The notes under the pieces are model-generated. The model saw only the letters and a list, made by a program, of their open reading frames with translations. It made no database searches and was not told the DNA's origin. Both the position numbers and the translations under genes were made by a program. Positions 1 through 7,426 of a stretch of DNA of 64,000 bases are shown piece by piece. Where the stretch lies: contig NZ_BMPW01000006.1 in NCBI RefSeq assembly GCF_014647795.1, forward strand, positions 186,001 through 250,000, in the 5' to 3' direction. Source of the stretch: Actinoplanes campanulatus. Lineage in GTDB: Bacteria > Actinomycetota > Actinomycetes > Mycobacteriales > Micromonosporaceae. Each line of letters starts with the position of its first letter. Position 1 is the stretch's first letter.

Positions 1-1
1 C

Positions 2-127
2 TTCGACATGTCCGCGCCGAGCTGGGCCGAGGCCGCCGATGCGGAACTGACCAAGGGCGCCACCGGCTGGGGCGCCCGCACATTGCTTTATTACCTCGCT
101 TCGCTCGGCGGGGATACGCCCTTTTGA
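2..127 (+). CDS. pepA: Leucyl aminopeptidase (M17) C-terminus, partial
   Basis: Only the last 41 residues are in the window; the gene begins upstream. The peptide starts FDMSAPSW and contains TKGATGWGARTLLYYL before the stop at 125-127. This matches the end of M17 metallo-aminopeptidases, where an H-[IL]-D-[IM]-[AS]-x-x-x-W segment is followed by a KGATGxGxRTL helix. These cytosolic hexamers remove N-terminal residues from peptides. The metal ligands lie upstream and cannot be checked. The stop codon sits inside the bulge of a very large inverted repeat that separates this gene from the convergent methyltransferase. The family call rests on this short tail. Confidence 0.72.
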   Translation, partial: FDMSAPSWAEAADAELTKGATGWGARTLLYYLASLGGDTPF

Positions 128-206
128 GTTGCTGGCGAGGGCTCCGAAAACGGCTAGGCGAAGCCGTGGTCGTTTTCGGAGCCCTCGCCAGCAACGGGCG
201 TATCCC
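111..206. terminator. Large inverted repeat / bidirectional terminator
   Basis: Two perfect 25-bp arms (128-152 and 171-195) flank an 18-nt loop that itself holds a 5-bp hairpin (151-155 with 162-166). After a 6-nt asymmetric bulge carrying the pepA stop codon, pairing resumes with a perfect 11-bp outer stem (111-121 with 196-206). The outer left arm is coding sequence for the last residues of the aminopeptidase. The element lies between convergent genes, so a two-way terminator is the simplest reading. Confidence 0.75.
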
Positions 207-220
207 GGCTGCGCTACCTG

Positions 221-922
221 TCAGCGCTTGACGGCGGTCAGAAGACCGGCGCCTGACGGGATCACCGCGGGGATCCAGTCCTCGGACTCACGGATCGCCT
301 TGACCGTCTCCCGGATGGTCAGGGTGTCCACGTCCCGGGCGGACGGGTCGCTGATCCGCCCGCCCGCGTGCGCCCCGTTCACGATCAGCACCCCGCCCGG
401 CCGGAGCAGGCGCAGGGCGGCCTCGGTGCAGGCGGCGAACTCGGTGGTGTCGGCGTCCACGAAGATCAGGTCGTAGACGCCGTCGGCCAGCCGGGGCAGC
501 ACGTTCAGGGCACGGCCGCTGATGATCCGGGTACGGGAGGACGCGTACCCCGCCTCCAGGAAGATCCGCCGGGCGATCCGCTGGTGCTCGTGCTCGACGT
601 CGATGGTGGTGAGCACCCCGTCCGGGCGCATGCCACGGAGCAGCCAGATGCCGCTCACGCCCGTACCGGTGCCGATCTCGACCACCGCCTTGGCGCTGCC
701 CGCCGCGGCCAGCAGGCGCAGCACGGAGCCGGCGCCGGGGGAGACACAGGGCAGGCCGAGCTCGTGTGCCAGGGCACGCGCGGTCTGCAGGACCGGGTCC
801 TCGGTGGCGTAGGTCTCGGCGAACGGCGTCGATTGCGCCGCCGGCTGACCGAATGAACGAGCGGGACCGATGATGACGACCTCCGTACGAGCGTTTGTGA
901 TGCCCGCGGCGGAACCACGCAC
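221..922 (-). CDS. Class I SAM-dependent O-methyltransferase (Rv1220c-like)
   Basis: A 233-residue cytosolic methyltransferase of the family-3 O-methyltransferase type. The SAM-binding motif I VVEIGTGTGVSGIWLL and the acidic motif ending strand 2 (TTIDVEHEH) are visible, with the DLIFVDAD metal/substrate region further on. Its closest well-known relative in sequence and position is M. tuberculosis Rv1220c. The natural substrate is unknown. The start is a GTG at 922; a TACTCT box lies 10 nt upstream, so the leader is at most a few bases. It diverges from htrA across 160 bp. In mycobacteria sigE and rseA sit in that gap, but here they are absent. Confidence 0.85.
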   Translation of the reverse strand: MRGSAAGITNARTEVVIIGPARSFGQPAAQSTPFAETYATEDPVLQTARALAHELGLPCVSPGAGSVLRLLAAAGSAKAVVEIGTGTGVSGIWLLRGMRPDGVLTTIDVEHEHQRIARRIFLEAGYASSRTRIISGRALNVLPRLADGVYDLIFVDADTTEFAACTEAALRLLRPGGVLIVNGAHAGGRISDPSARDVDTLTIRETVKAIRESEDWIPAVIPSGAGLLTAVKR

Positions 923-1082
923 ATCGGATAAGAGAGTAGAGCGATGTTCTCCGGTGACGCACTGCGCCGTCGATGGATAAAGGGGGTCACCCGGCTCGGG
1001 CGGACCCGTGGCAAGGTGGGTACCGGCGGATACGTGTCATCCTGGAGAGCGCGGATCCGGGCGAGCGGATGGAGGCACCGAC

Positions 1083-2363
1083 GTGACCGACGGCTGGAAC
1101 TGGCGCCGGCCACCGACGCCGCCTGCCCACGGCGCCCCGCAGTCCACGACTCCCGGCCGGTCCTCCGGGCCCGAGCCAGACTCGCCCTGGTGGTCCGGCA
1201 CGACGACCGACCCGTGGCGTGATCCGTACGCTCCGTCAGCGGTGGTCCTGCCCACCCCATTGGCCGGCGGAGGGGCCCCGGAGCCGGTCTCCGATCCCGA
1301 CGCGCCCCGCCGATCATGGGCGCCGATCATCGTGATCTGCCTGGTCACCGCCCTGCTGGCGGGTGGCATCGGCGGCACGCTCGGGTTCGTCTTCGCGGTT
1401 CGCGGCGGGTATGCCGCGAGCGGCGGGACCCAGCTCGGCGCGTCCGGCGGGCAGATCCCGGAAAATACGCAGCGTGCACCCGAGTCCCTCGCCGGAGTGG
1501 CCGAGCGGGTCATGCCGAGCGTCGTCACGGTCCGGGTCAGCGGGGCGATCGGCTCCGGTTTCGTGGTGTCCACGGACGGTTACGTGATCACCAACGACCA
1601 CGTGGTCGAGGGCGCCGACGAGAGCTTGTCGGTCTCCTTCCACGACGGCTCCACGGCCACCGCGAAACTGATCGGCCGCGACCCGGAGTCCGATGTCGCA
1701 GTGATCAAAGTCGCAAAGAGCGGCCTCACGCCGGTCTCGCTCGGCAACTCCGACGACATCGCGGTCGGGGACCCGGTGCTCGCCTTCGGTTCGCCCCTCG
1801 CGCTCGTCAACACGGTCACCCAGGGCATCGTGAGCGCCCTGGACCGGCCCATCCAGGCCGGCGAGGGTGGCACCACCCGCTACTACGCGGCCATCCAGAC
1901 CGACGCCGCGGTCAACCAGGGCAACTCCGGCGGGCCGCTGGTCAACGCGGGCGGCCAGGTGGTCGGGGTCAACTCGGTGATCCGCTCGGTCGGTGGCGCC
2001 GACACCGAGGCCGGCAACATCGGCCTCGCCTTCGCCATCCCGATCAATCAGGCCAAACGGGTGGCCGAGGACATCATCGACACTGGGAAGGCCCGGCGGA
2101 CGGTCATCGGCGCCGAGGTGATCACCGGGGAGACGGTGGCCGGCGCCCGGCTGCGCGGGGTGGAGTCGGCCGGCCCGGCGGCGACGGCCGGTCTGCGTGC
2201 CGGCGACGTCATCACCAAGCTCGACGGGCATCCGCTCGAGGAGGGCACCGACCTGATCGCGCTGGTCCGCAAGTACGCGCCCGGTTCCACGGTCGCGGTC
2301 GAGTACCGCCGCGGCACCAAGACCGCGTCGGTCTCGGTGACCCTCGCCGCGGACACCAACTGA
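1083..2363 (+). CDS. htrA: Membrane-anchored HtrA/DegP-type serine protease with PDZ domain
   Basis: A 426-residue protein with a Pro-rich cytoplasmic N-terminus (about 1-78), one transmembrane helix (about 80-105), a trypsin-like domain, and a C-terminal PDZ domain (about 335-425). The catalytic triad is complete: His173 (ITNDHVVEG), Asp204 (ESDVAVIKV) and Ser282 (NQGNSGGPL). The protease domain faces outside and handles misfolded or damaged envelope proteins. GTG 1083 was chosen because a GGAGG lies about 8 nt upstream and the sequence before it is unlike the family. tatB follows after 80 bp in the same order as mycobacterial htrA-tatB, although the sigE-rseA pair normally upstream is missing. 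Confidence 0.92.
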   Translation: MTDGWNWRRPPTPPAHGAPQSTTPGRSSGPEPDSPWWSGTTTDPWRDPYAPSAVVLPTPLAGGGAPEPVSDPDAPRRSWAPIIVICLVTALLAGGIGGTLGFVFAVRGGYAASGGTQLGASGGQIPENTQRAPESLAGVAERVMPSVVTVRVSGAIGSGFVVSTDGYVITNDHVVEGADESLSVSFHDGSTATAKLIGRDPESDVAVIKVAKSGLTPVSLGNSDDIAVGDPVLAFGSPLALVNTVTQGIVSALDRPIQAGEGGTTRYYAAIQTDAAVNQGNSGGPLVNAGGQVVGVNSVIRSVGGADTEAGNIGLAFAIPINQAKRVAEDIIDTGKARRTVIGAEVITGETVAGARLRGVESAGPAATAGLRAGDVITKLDGHPLEEGTDLIALVRKYAPGSTVAVEYRRGTKTASVSVTLAADTN

Positions 2364-2443
2364 CAGTCAGGTCCCATCCGGGTGGGCTGTGCTTGCACAG
2401 GGAGCGTGCGTAGTCTTGGCGCGGGACGCTGGGGAGGCCGGAC

Positions 2444-2860
2444 GTGTTCGAGAATCTGAACTGGTGGGAGATCGGCGCGCTGCTCATGCTCGCGCTGTTG
2501 ATCTTCGGTGAGCGCCTGCCCAAGGTGCTCGGGGACGGTCTGAAGATGCTGCGCGGGCTGCGCAACATGGCTCAGGGCGCGACCGCTGACCTGAGCCGTG
2601 AGCTGGGCACCGACATCCAGCTCGAGGACCTGCACCCGAAGGCGTTCATCCGCAAGCACCTGCTCAGCGAGGAGGACGAACAGGCGCTGCGCAAGCCGTT
2701 GCAGAGCCTCTTCGACGACGTGAAGCAGGACCTCAACGGGGTCAAGTCGGAGCTCTCCGACGTCGCCTCGGCGGCCGACTTCAAGAGCACCCCGAAAACG
2801 ACCGCGCCGGCCGAGGCTCCTCGACCGGCGCAGCAGCGTTACGACCTCGACGCGACCTGA
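2444..2860 (+). CDS. tatB: Sec-independent protein translocase subunit TatB
   Basis: A 138-residue TatB. It has an N-terminal transmembrane helix (about 5-21) with the family pattern of a Glu early in the helix, then FGERLPKVLGDGLKMLRGLR, an amphipathic helix lying on the membrane, and a hydrophilic tail. With TatC it forms the twin-arginine signal receptor in the cytoplasmic membrane. The GTG start at 2444 has a GGGGAGG about 6 nt upstream. It lies 80 bp downstream of htrA, probably co-transcribed. The C-terminal 40 residues are Pro/Ala/Lys-rich and presumably disordered. Confidence 0.92.
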   Translation: MFENLNWWEIGALLMLALLIFGERLPKVLGDGLKMLRGLRNMAQGATADLSRELGTDIQLEDLHPKAFIRKHLLSEEDEQALRKPLQSLFDDVKQDLNGVKSELSDVASAADFKSTPKTTAPAEAPRPAQQRYDLDAT

Positions 2861-2875
2861 GGTCTAGCCCCGCCC

Positions 2876-2977
2876 GCAATTCGCCGCCGGTGAGATGGCA
2901 AGCGGTTTTGCGACGCCCGCGGGGTTTGCGGGTGGCGGAAAACCGCCTGCCGTCTCAGCGGTTACAAGGCGAATTGC
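2876..2977. terminator. Long imperfect inverted repeat between tatB and mrp
   Basis: A 10-bp perfect outer stem (2876-2885 with 2968-2977) encloses a roughly 20-bp stem (2891-2911 with 2938-2957). The two differences from perfect pairing within this stem are T-to-C and A-to-G transitions that leave G-U pairs in RNA. A third short stem (cgcccgc with gcgggtg) caps it. The element fills the gap between convergent tatB and mrp. It is probably a bidirectional terminator, though it is much larger than needed. Confidence 0.6.
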
Positions 2978-2998
2978 CGCGGAGCGAAGCGGAGCCAG

Positions 2999-4144
2999 TT
3001 ATTTTGTGTTGACCATGAGGCCCAAGGGCTTGCCGACCAGGGACTCGCGGCGGACGGCCAGCTTGTCGGCCACGCCGTCGAGGGCCTTGGCGGCCGGGGC
3101 GTCCGGCTCGGCCAGCACGATCGGGGTGCCGCCGTCGCCGGCCTCACGGACCCGGGTGTCCAGCGGGATCTGACCGAGCAGCTCGACCCGGGCGCCGATG
3201 GTGGTGCTCAGCGAATCGGCCACGGTCTGGCCGCCGCCCGCGCCGAAGACCTCCATGCGGGAGCCGTCCGGCAGCTCCAGCCACGACATGTTCTCCACCA
3301 CGCCGACCAGGCGCTGATGGGTCTGCAGGGCGATCGCCCCGGCCCGCTCGGCCACCTCGGCGGCGGCCATCTGCGGGGTGGTGACGACCAGGATCTCCGC
3401 GTTCGGCAGGAGCTGGGCCAGCGAGATGGCCACGTCACCGGTGCCCGGCGGCAGGTCGAGCAGCAGCACGTCCAGGTCGCCCCAGTAGACGTCGGCGAGG
3501 AACTGCTGCAGGGCGCGGTGCAGCATCGGGCCACGCCAGACCACCGCGGCGTTGCCGGAGGTGAACATGCCGATCGAGATGACCTTCACACCGTGCGACT
3601 GCGGCGGCATGATCATTTCCTCGACCCGGGTCGGGCGGCTCTCCACACCGAGCATCCGCGGCACCGAGTGGCCGTAGATGTCCGCGTCGATCACGCCGAC
3701 CGACAGGCCCCGCTTGGCCAGGGCCGCGGCCAGGTTCACGGTGACGCTCGACTTGCCGACGCCGCCCTTTCCACTGGCGACCGCGTACACCCGGGTCCGG
3801 GAGCCCGGCTGAGCGAAGGGAATGACCGGTTCCTCCGAAGCGCCACCACCACGCAGCGTGGTCTGCAGCGCCTTGCGCTGCTCGTCGGTCATCACCCCGA
3901 AATTGATCTCGACCCGGTCGATGCCGGGGATCTTCGTGAGGGCGGCGGTGATGTCGTTGTTCAGCTTGTCCCGCAGCGGGCAGCCGGCGACGGTGAGCAG
4001 CAGATCGACCTTGACCAGGCCGTCGCTCACGGTGAAGCCCGAGACCATGCCGAGGTCGGTGATCGGGCGGCGGATCTCGGGGTCGTCCACGGTCGCCAGA
4101 GCGGCCTGGATCGCGTCCTCGAGCGTGTTGGCGGGAGCGGACAT
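2999..4144 (-). CDS. mrp: Mrp/ApbC-type P-loop ATPase, Fe-S cluster carrier
   Basis: A 381-residue protein with an N-terminal MIP18-like domain (1-95) followed by a ParA/MinD-type ATPase whose deviant Walker A is GKGGVGKSS (125-133). Mrp/NBP35-family proteins bind and hand over Fe-S clusters in the cytosol. The CxxC motif found in E. coli ApbC after the ENMS block is replaced by LPDG; the M. tuberculosis protein also lacks it, so this is a lineage trait. ATG 4144 is preferred over the upstream in-frame ATG at 4153, because the latter lies inside a TAGCAT promoter box (4157-4152) placed 7 nt before 4144, giving a leaderless mRNA. Confidence 0.92.
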   Translation of the reverse strand: MSAPANTLEDAIQAALATVDDPEIRRPITDLGMVSGFTVSDGLVKVDLLLTVAGCPLRDKLNNDITAALTKIPGIDRVEINFGVMTDEQRKALQTTLRGGGASEEPVIPFAQPGSRTRVYAVASGKGGVGKSSVTVNLAAALAKRGLSVGVIDADIYGHSVPRMLGVESRPTRVEEMIMPPQSHGVKVISIGMFTSGNAAVVWRGPMLHRALQQFLADVYWGDLDVLLLDLPPGTGDVAISLAQLLPNAEILVVTTPQMAAAEVAERAGAIALQTHQRLVGVVENMSWLELPDGSRMEVFGAGGGQTVADSLSTTIGARVELLGQIPLDTRVREAGDGGTPIVLAEPDAPAAKALDGVADKLAVRRESLVGKPLGLMVNTK

Positions 4145-4192
4145 GCAGCCCATGCTACGTCGAGGTCAGAGCCGCTCTTCCTGAGGTGAGAC

Positions 4193-4693
4193 TCACTCCA
4201 TACGGCGCTTCTCACGGCGCATCGCGGCCTCGTCGAGCTCGTCCGCGAGACGGCTCAGCTCCGACCGCAGGAAGTCCCGGGTCGCGACGTCACCCAGGGC
4301 GATCCGCAGCGCGGCGATCTCGCGGGCCAGGAACTCGGTGTCCGCCTTCTGCATCGCCGCCCGCCGCCGGTCCTCCTCCATGGCGAGCCGGTCGCGGTCG
4401 GCCTGCCGGTTCTGCGCCAGGAGGATCAACGGCGCGGCGTACGACGCCTGGAGCGACAGGATCAGGGTGAGGAAGGTGAACGTGTACGGGTCGAAGCGCA
4501 GATCATCCGGCGCCAGCGTGTTCCACGCGAACCAGGCGGCGATCACCACCGTCATGTAGACGATGAACTTCGCCGTGCCCATGTACCGCGCGATGCTCTC
4601 CGACCAGCGGCCGAACGCCTCCGGGTCGAACCGGGGCAACTGCATCCGCCCCGGGTCGCGTGGCCGGTCCAGCCCCCGCCTGTTGTCGCTCAC
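4193..4693 (-). CDS. DUF1003 membrane protein
   Basis: A 166-residue protein with two transmembrane helices (about 41-60 and 71-95) and a long, charged C-terminal helix rich in Arg, Glu and Ala that looks coiled-coil. The FDPYTFTFLTLILSLQASY segment is typical of DUF1003. Biochemical function is unknown. The start ATGA overlaps the stop of the MgtE-N/CBS gene by 4 bp, so the two are translationally coupled. The pairing also exists in mycobacteria (Rv1231c/Rv1232c), which suggests that they act together in the membrane. Confidence 0.85.
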   Translation of the reverse strand: MSDNRRGLDRPRDPGRMQLPRFDPEAFGRWSESIARYMGTAKFIVYMTVVIAAWFAWNTLAPDDLRFDPYTFTFLTLILSLQASYAAPLILLAQNRQADRDRLAMEEDRRRAAMQKADTEFLAREIAALRIALGDVATRDFLRSELSRLADELDEAAMRREKRRME

Positions 4694-5967
4694 GGGATCA
4701 CCTGCTCGTCCACGTGCGCGTCGTGTTCCCGCCAGTCGCGCGGCAGCAGGTGGTCCAGCACGTCGTCGACGGTCACCGCGCCGAGCAGCCGGTACGTCGA
4801 GTCCACCACCGGCATGGCCACCAGGTCGTACGTCGCCATCCGCCGGGTGATCTCGGCCAGCCCGGTCTCGGTCCGTAACGGCTCGATGCCGCTGTCCACC
4901 AGCCCGCCCACGATCGCGGCCGGCGGCTCCCGCAGCAGTCGCTGGAAGTGCACCACGCCCAGGTACTTACCCGTCGGCGTGGCCATCGGCGCCCGGGCCA
5001 CGAAAACCTGCGCGGCGACCACCGGTGACAGTTCGGCGTTGCGGATCCGGGCGAGCGCCTCGGCGACCGTGGCGTCCGGGGTGAGGATCACCGGCTCCGA
5101 GGTCATCACACTGCCCGCGGTGCCCGCCTGGTAGCTCATCAGCTGCCGGACCGGTGCGGCCTCCTCCGGCTCCATGAGGTCGAGCAGCACCGTCTGCTCG
5201 GTGTGCGGCAGTTCGGCGAGCAGGTCGGCCGCGTCGTCCGGGTCCATCCGCTCGAGCACGTCGGCGGCTCGTTCCCGCTCCAGCGCGACCAGGATCTCCA
5301 CCTGGTCGTGCTCGGGCAGCTCCTCCAACACGTCGGCCAGCCGCCGGTCGTCCAGGGCGGCGGCCACCTCGTTGCGGCGGGCGTCCGGCAGGTGTTGCAG
5401 CGCGTTCGCCATGTCGGCGGGGCGCATCTGGTCCAGCACGGCCATCAGGTTCGCGGTCCCCTGGGTGTCGGTGGGGCCGACCAGGCCACGGACCCGGTCG
5501 TACTCGGCCTGGTAGACGTGCCCGCGCCGGGCCAGCCGCCCGGTCAGCTCCCGGACCGCGATCCGCGTGACGATCCACTCGGTGTTCCGGTTCAGGTCCA
5601 TCCCGACGTCGACCACGATCCCGTGGTGGACGGGGCCCTCACCGTGCTCCGGCACCACGGTCACCCGGCGGTCCAGCAGATCCTCAAGGATCAGCAGCTC
5701 GTTCGGCCGCTTCTCGAACCGGCGCAGGTTGAGGGTGCCCGTGCTGAGCACCACCGCCTCCGCGTCCATGCTGGTGACCCGGCCGATCGGCAGGAAGATG
5801 CGCCGCCGCAGCGCCATCTCGGCGACCAGGCCGACGATCTGCGGCGGTCGGTTGGTGGTGCGCAGGCGGACGACCGCGTCGCGGACCCGCCCCACCCGGT
5901 CGCCGTTGGGGTCGAACACCGGCAGGCCGGCGAGGCGAGCCAGATAAATCCGCGTCCCCATGGTCAC
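4690..5967 (-). CDS. MgtE N-domain/CBS protein without channel domain
   Basis: A 425-residue soluble protein. Residues about 4-155 form a PRC-barrel-like region, about 170-275 the MgtE superhelical N domain with repeated ADVLEELPEHD and ADLLAELPHTEQ motifs, and about 278-410 a CBS pair starting TAGSVMTSEPVILTPD. In true MgtE channels these domains sense Mg2+ and gate a five-helix pore; no transmembrane segment follows here. It is probably a cation- or nucleotide-responsive regulator, perhaps of the coupled DUF1003 protein. Start GTG 5967 sits 6 nt from a TAGGCT box (5979-5974), so translation is probably leaderless. Confidence 0.83.
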   Translation of the reverse strand: MTMGTRIYLARLAGLPVFDPNGDRVGRVRDAVVRLRTTNRPPQIVGLVAEMALRRRIFLPIGRVTSMDAEAVVLSTGTLNLRRFEKRPNELLILEDLLDRRVTVVPEHGEGPVHHGIVVDVGMDLNRNTEWIVTRIAVRELTGRLARRGHVYQAEYDRVRGLVGPTDTQGTANLMAVLDQMRPADMANALQHLPDARRNEVAAALDDRRLADVLEELPEHDQVEILVALERERAADVLERMDPDDAADLLAELPHTEQTVLLDLMEPEEAAPVRQLMSYQAGTAGSVMTSEPVILTPDATVAEALARIRNAELSPVVAAQVFVARAPMATPTGKYLGVVHFQRLLREPPAAIVGGLVDSGIEPLRTETGLAEITRRMATYDLVAMPVVDSTYRLLGAVTVDDVLDHLLPRDWREHDAHVDEQVIP

Positions 5968-5973
5968 GACCCC

Positions 5974-5988
5974 AGCCTAGGTTAGGGT
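5974..5988. promoter_or_regulatory. Back-to-back leaderless promoters
   Basis: A minus-strand -10 box TAGGCT (5979-5974) and a plus-strand -10 box TAGGGT (5983-5988) are separated by 3 bp. Each lies exactly 6 nt from its start codon (GTG 5967 on minus, ATG 5995 on plus). The -35 zone of each promoter must lie across the other's start site, so polymerases should exclude each other. Confidence 0.55.
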
Positions 5989-5994
5989 CCGGAC

Positions 5995-6870
5995 ATGTCC
6001 ACCTTGGCGTACGAGATCGTCGACGTGTTCACTGATCGGCCGTTCGCCGGAAATCCACTCGCCGTGGTGTTCGGTGGCGCACGGCTCGCGACCGCCCAGA
6101 TGCAGGCCCTGGCCCGGGAGTTCAACCTCTCCGAGACGGTGTTCCCGCTGCCCCCGTCGGCGCCCGGGGCCACGTACCGGGCCCGCATCTTCACCCCGGA
6201 GGGCGAGATCCCGTTCGCCGGCCATCCCTCCGTCGGGGTGGCGGTCACCGCGATGCGCCGGGGCATGTTCCGGGCCGGTGCGGTGATCCAGGAGTGCGGC
6301 GCCGGCCTGTTGCCGATCACCGTGACGGCCGCGGGCACGGCCACGCTCACCGGCGCCGAACCCCGGCTCGGCGCGCCTCTCGATCCGGCGCCGTTGCTCG
6401 CGGCGGTCGGCCTGACGGCCTCCGACTACGCCGGTGACGATCTCGCTGCCCCACGTTCCGCCGGGTGCGGCCTGGACTGGGTGCTTCTTCCGGTACGCCG
6501 GGAAGCGCTCGCCCGTGCCCGGGTCGACGTGGCGGCGGCGGAACGGGCCGGGGTCACCGACATCAGCGTCTTCTCCTGGGCGGACGGCGAGGCGCACGCC
6601 CGCGTCTTCGTGGCCGGCGGCGCCGTTCCCGAGGACCCGGCGACCGGCTCGGCGGCGCTGGCCCTCGGCGTGTGGCTGGTGGCGGCGGGCCGGGTGCCCG
6701 GCGAGGGCGTCTCGTCCTACCGCATCCACCAGGGCGTGGAGATGAAGCGCCCGTCCCGCCTGGAGTGCACGGTCACGGCCTCCGGCGGCGCCGCCGTCTC
6801 CGCCACGGTCACCGGCCACGTCTGGCCGGTCGCCTCAGGCGAGATAGCCGTCCCACCCTTCATCGGGTAA
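5995..6870 (+). CDS. PhzF-family isomerase
   Basis: A 291-residue PhzF-like protein with two pseudo-symmetric diaminopimelate-epimerase-like halves. The N-terminal signature FTDRPFAGNPLAV, the SETVF motif carrying the catalytic Glu, FAGHPSVGVA, and the late DPATGSAALALG motif are all present. Such enzymes catalyse proton transfers; PhzF itself acts in phenazine synthesis, but most relatives have unknown substrates and no phenazine genes are nearby. The ATG is preceded by TAGGGT at 6 nt. Its last 36 bp overlap the 3' end of the convergent gene at 6835-7404. Confidence 0.86.
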   Translation: MSTLAYEIVDVFTDRPFAGNPLAVVFGGARLATAQMQALAREFNLSETVFPLPPSAPGATYRARIFTPEGEIPFAGHPSVGVAVTAMRRGMFRAGAVIQECGAGLLPITVTAAGTATLTGAEPRLGAPLDPAPLLAAVGLTASDYAGDDLAAPRSAGCGLDWVLLPVRREALARARVDVAAAERAGVTDISVFSWADGEAHARVFVAGGAVPEDPATGSAALALGVWLVAAGRVPGEGVSSYRIHQGVEMKRPSRLECTVTASGGAAVSATVTGHVWPVASGEIAVPPFIG

Positions 6871-7404
6871 TGAGCCTGACCCGGTGGACCGTGCGGCGTC
6901 AGCCGCCCGGTCAGGTTTCTTCACCCGGTGCAGGCGGAAGGGGCGGCGGGTCTCGACCCGGGCCGGGGTCTCGCGGGGCGGCGCGGCCTGCGATTCGGCC
7001 GGGAGATCGGCGGCCCCGGTCGTCGCGTCGGCGGCCGGGGTGAGGCGGACCAGCGCGCAGCCGTCGGCCGCCCAGCGGGCCACCACCTCCTCGGCCGTGC
7101 CGGAGGCGTTGAGGCGCTTGCCGGCCAGTTGCGGGGCGATCTCGTCCCACTCCGCGGAGCCCGGGTCCAGCCGGGACACCTCGGCCTCGACCTGCACGAT
7201 CAGGCCGCCGTGGTCGCCGCGGAGCCGCACCGTCGCCCGCTGAGCCTCGGCCAGCCCCGGCGCGAACTGCTCACCCGGCCCGCTCACCACGGCCAGCGAG
7301 GACTCCACCGGCATGCACCAGAGCGCGTAGGCCGGCCCGTCACCCACCGAGATCCAGGCGATCGCGGCCTTCTTGATCGCCTCTTCCAGCACGCCAGAGC
7401 TCAC
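6835..7404 (-). CDS. Hypothetical protein, possible FMN-binding split-barrel fold
   Basis: A 189-residue protein without clear catalytic motifs. Residues about 1-100 (EEAIKKAAIAWISV, ALWCMPVESSLAVVSGPGEQ, EAEVSRLDPGSAEW) resemble pyridoxamine-phosphate-oxidase-like barrels in hydrophobic pattern only. The rest is a linker rich in Pro, Ala and Arg. It lies 22 bp downstream of the HAD gene on the same strand and may be co-transcribed. The 3' end overlaps phzF by 36 bp tail to tail. The fold assignment is a guess; the reading frame is supported by the strand and spacing. Confidence 0.55.
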   Translation of the reverse strand: MSSGVLEEAIKKAAIAWISVGDGPAYALWCMPVESSLAVVSGPGEQFAPGLAEAQRATVRLRGDHGGLIVQVEAEVSRLDPGSAEWDEIAPQLAGKRLNASGTAEEVVARWAADGCALVRLTPAADATTGAADLPAESQAAPPRETPARVETRRPFRLHRVKKPDRAADAARSTGSGSLPDEGWDGYLA

Positions 7405-7426
7405 CGAGCCATCCTCCCACGCCGCG

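Noticed and set aside
2999-4144. Loss of the CxxC motif in Mrp as a novel variant
   Set aside because: The M. tuberculosis homologue lacks it at the same place, so it is a trait of the lineage.
5995-6870. PhzF as a sign of a phenazine cluster
   Set aside because: No other phz genes are adjacent; PhzF-like proteins are widespread housekeeping isomerases.
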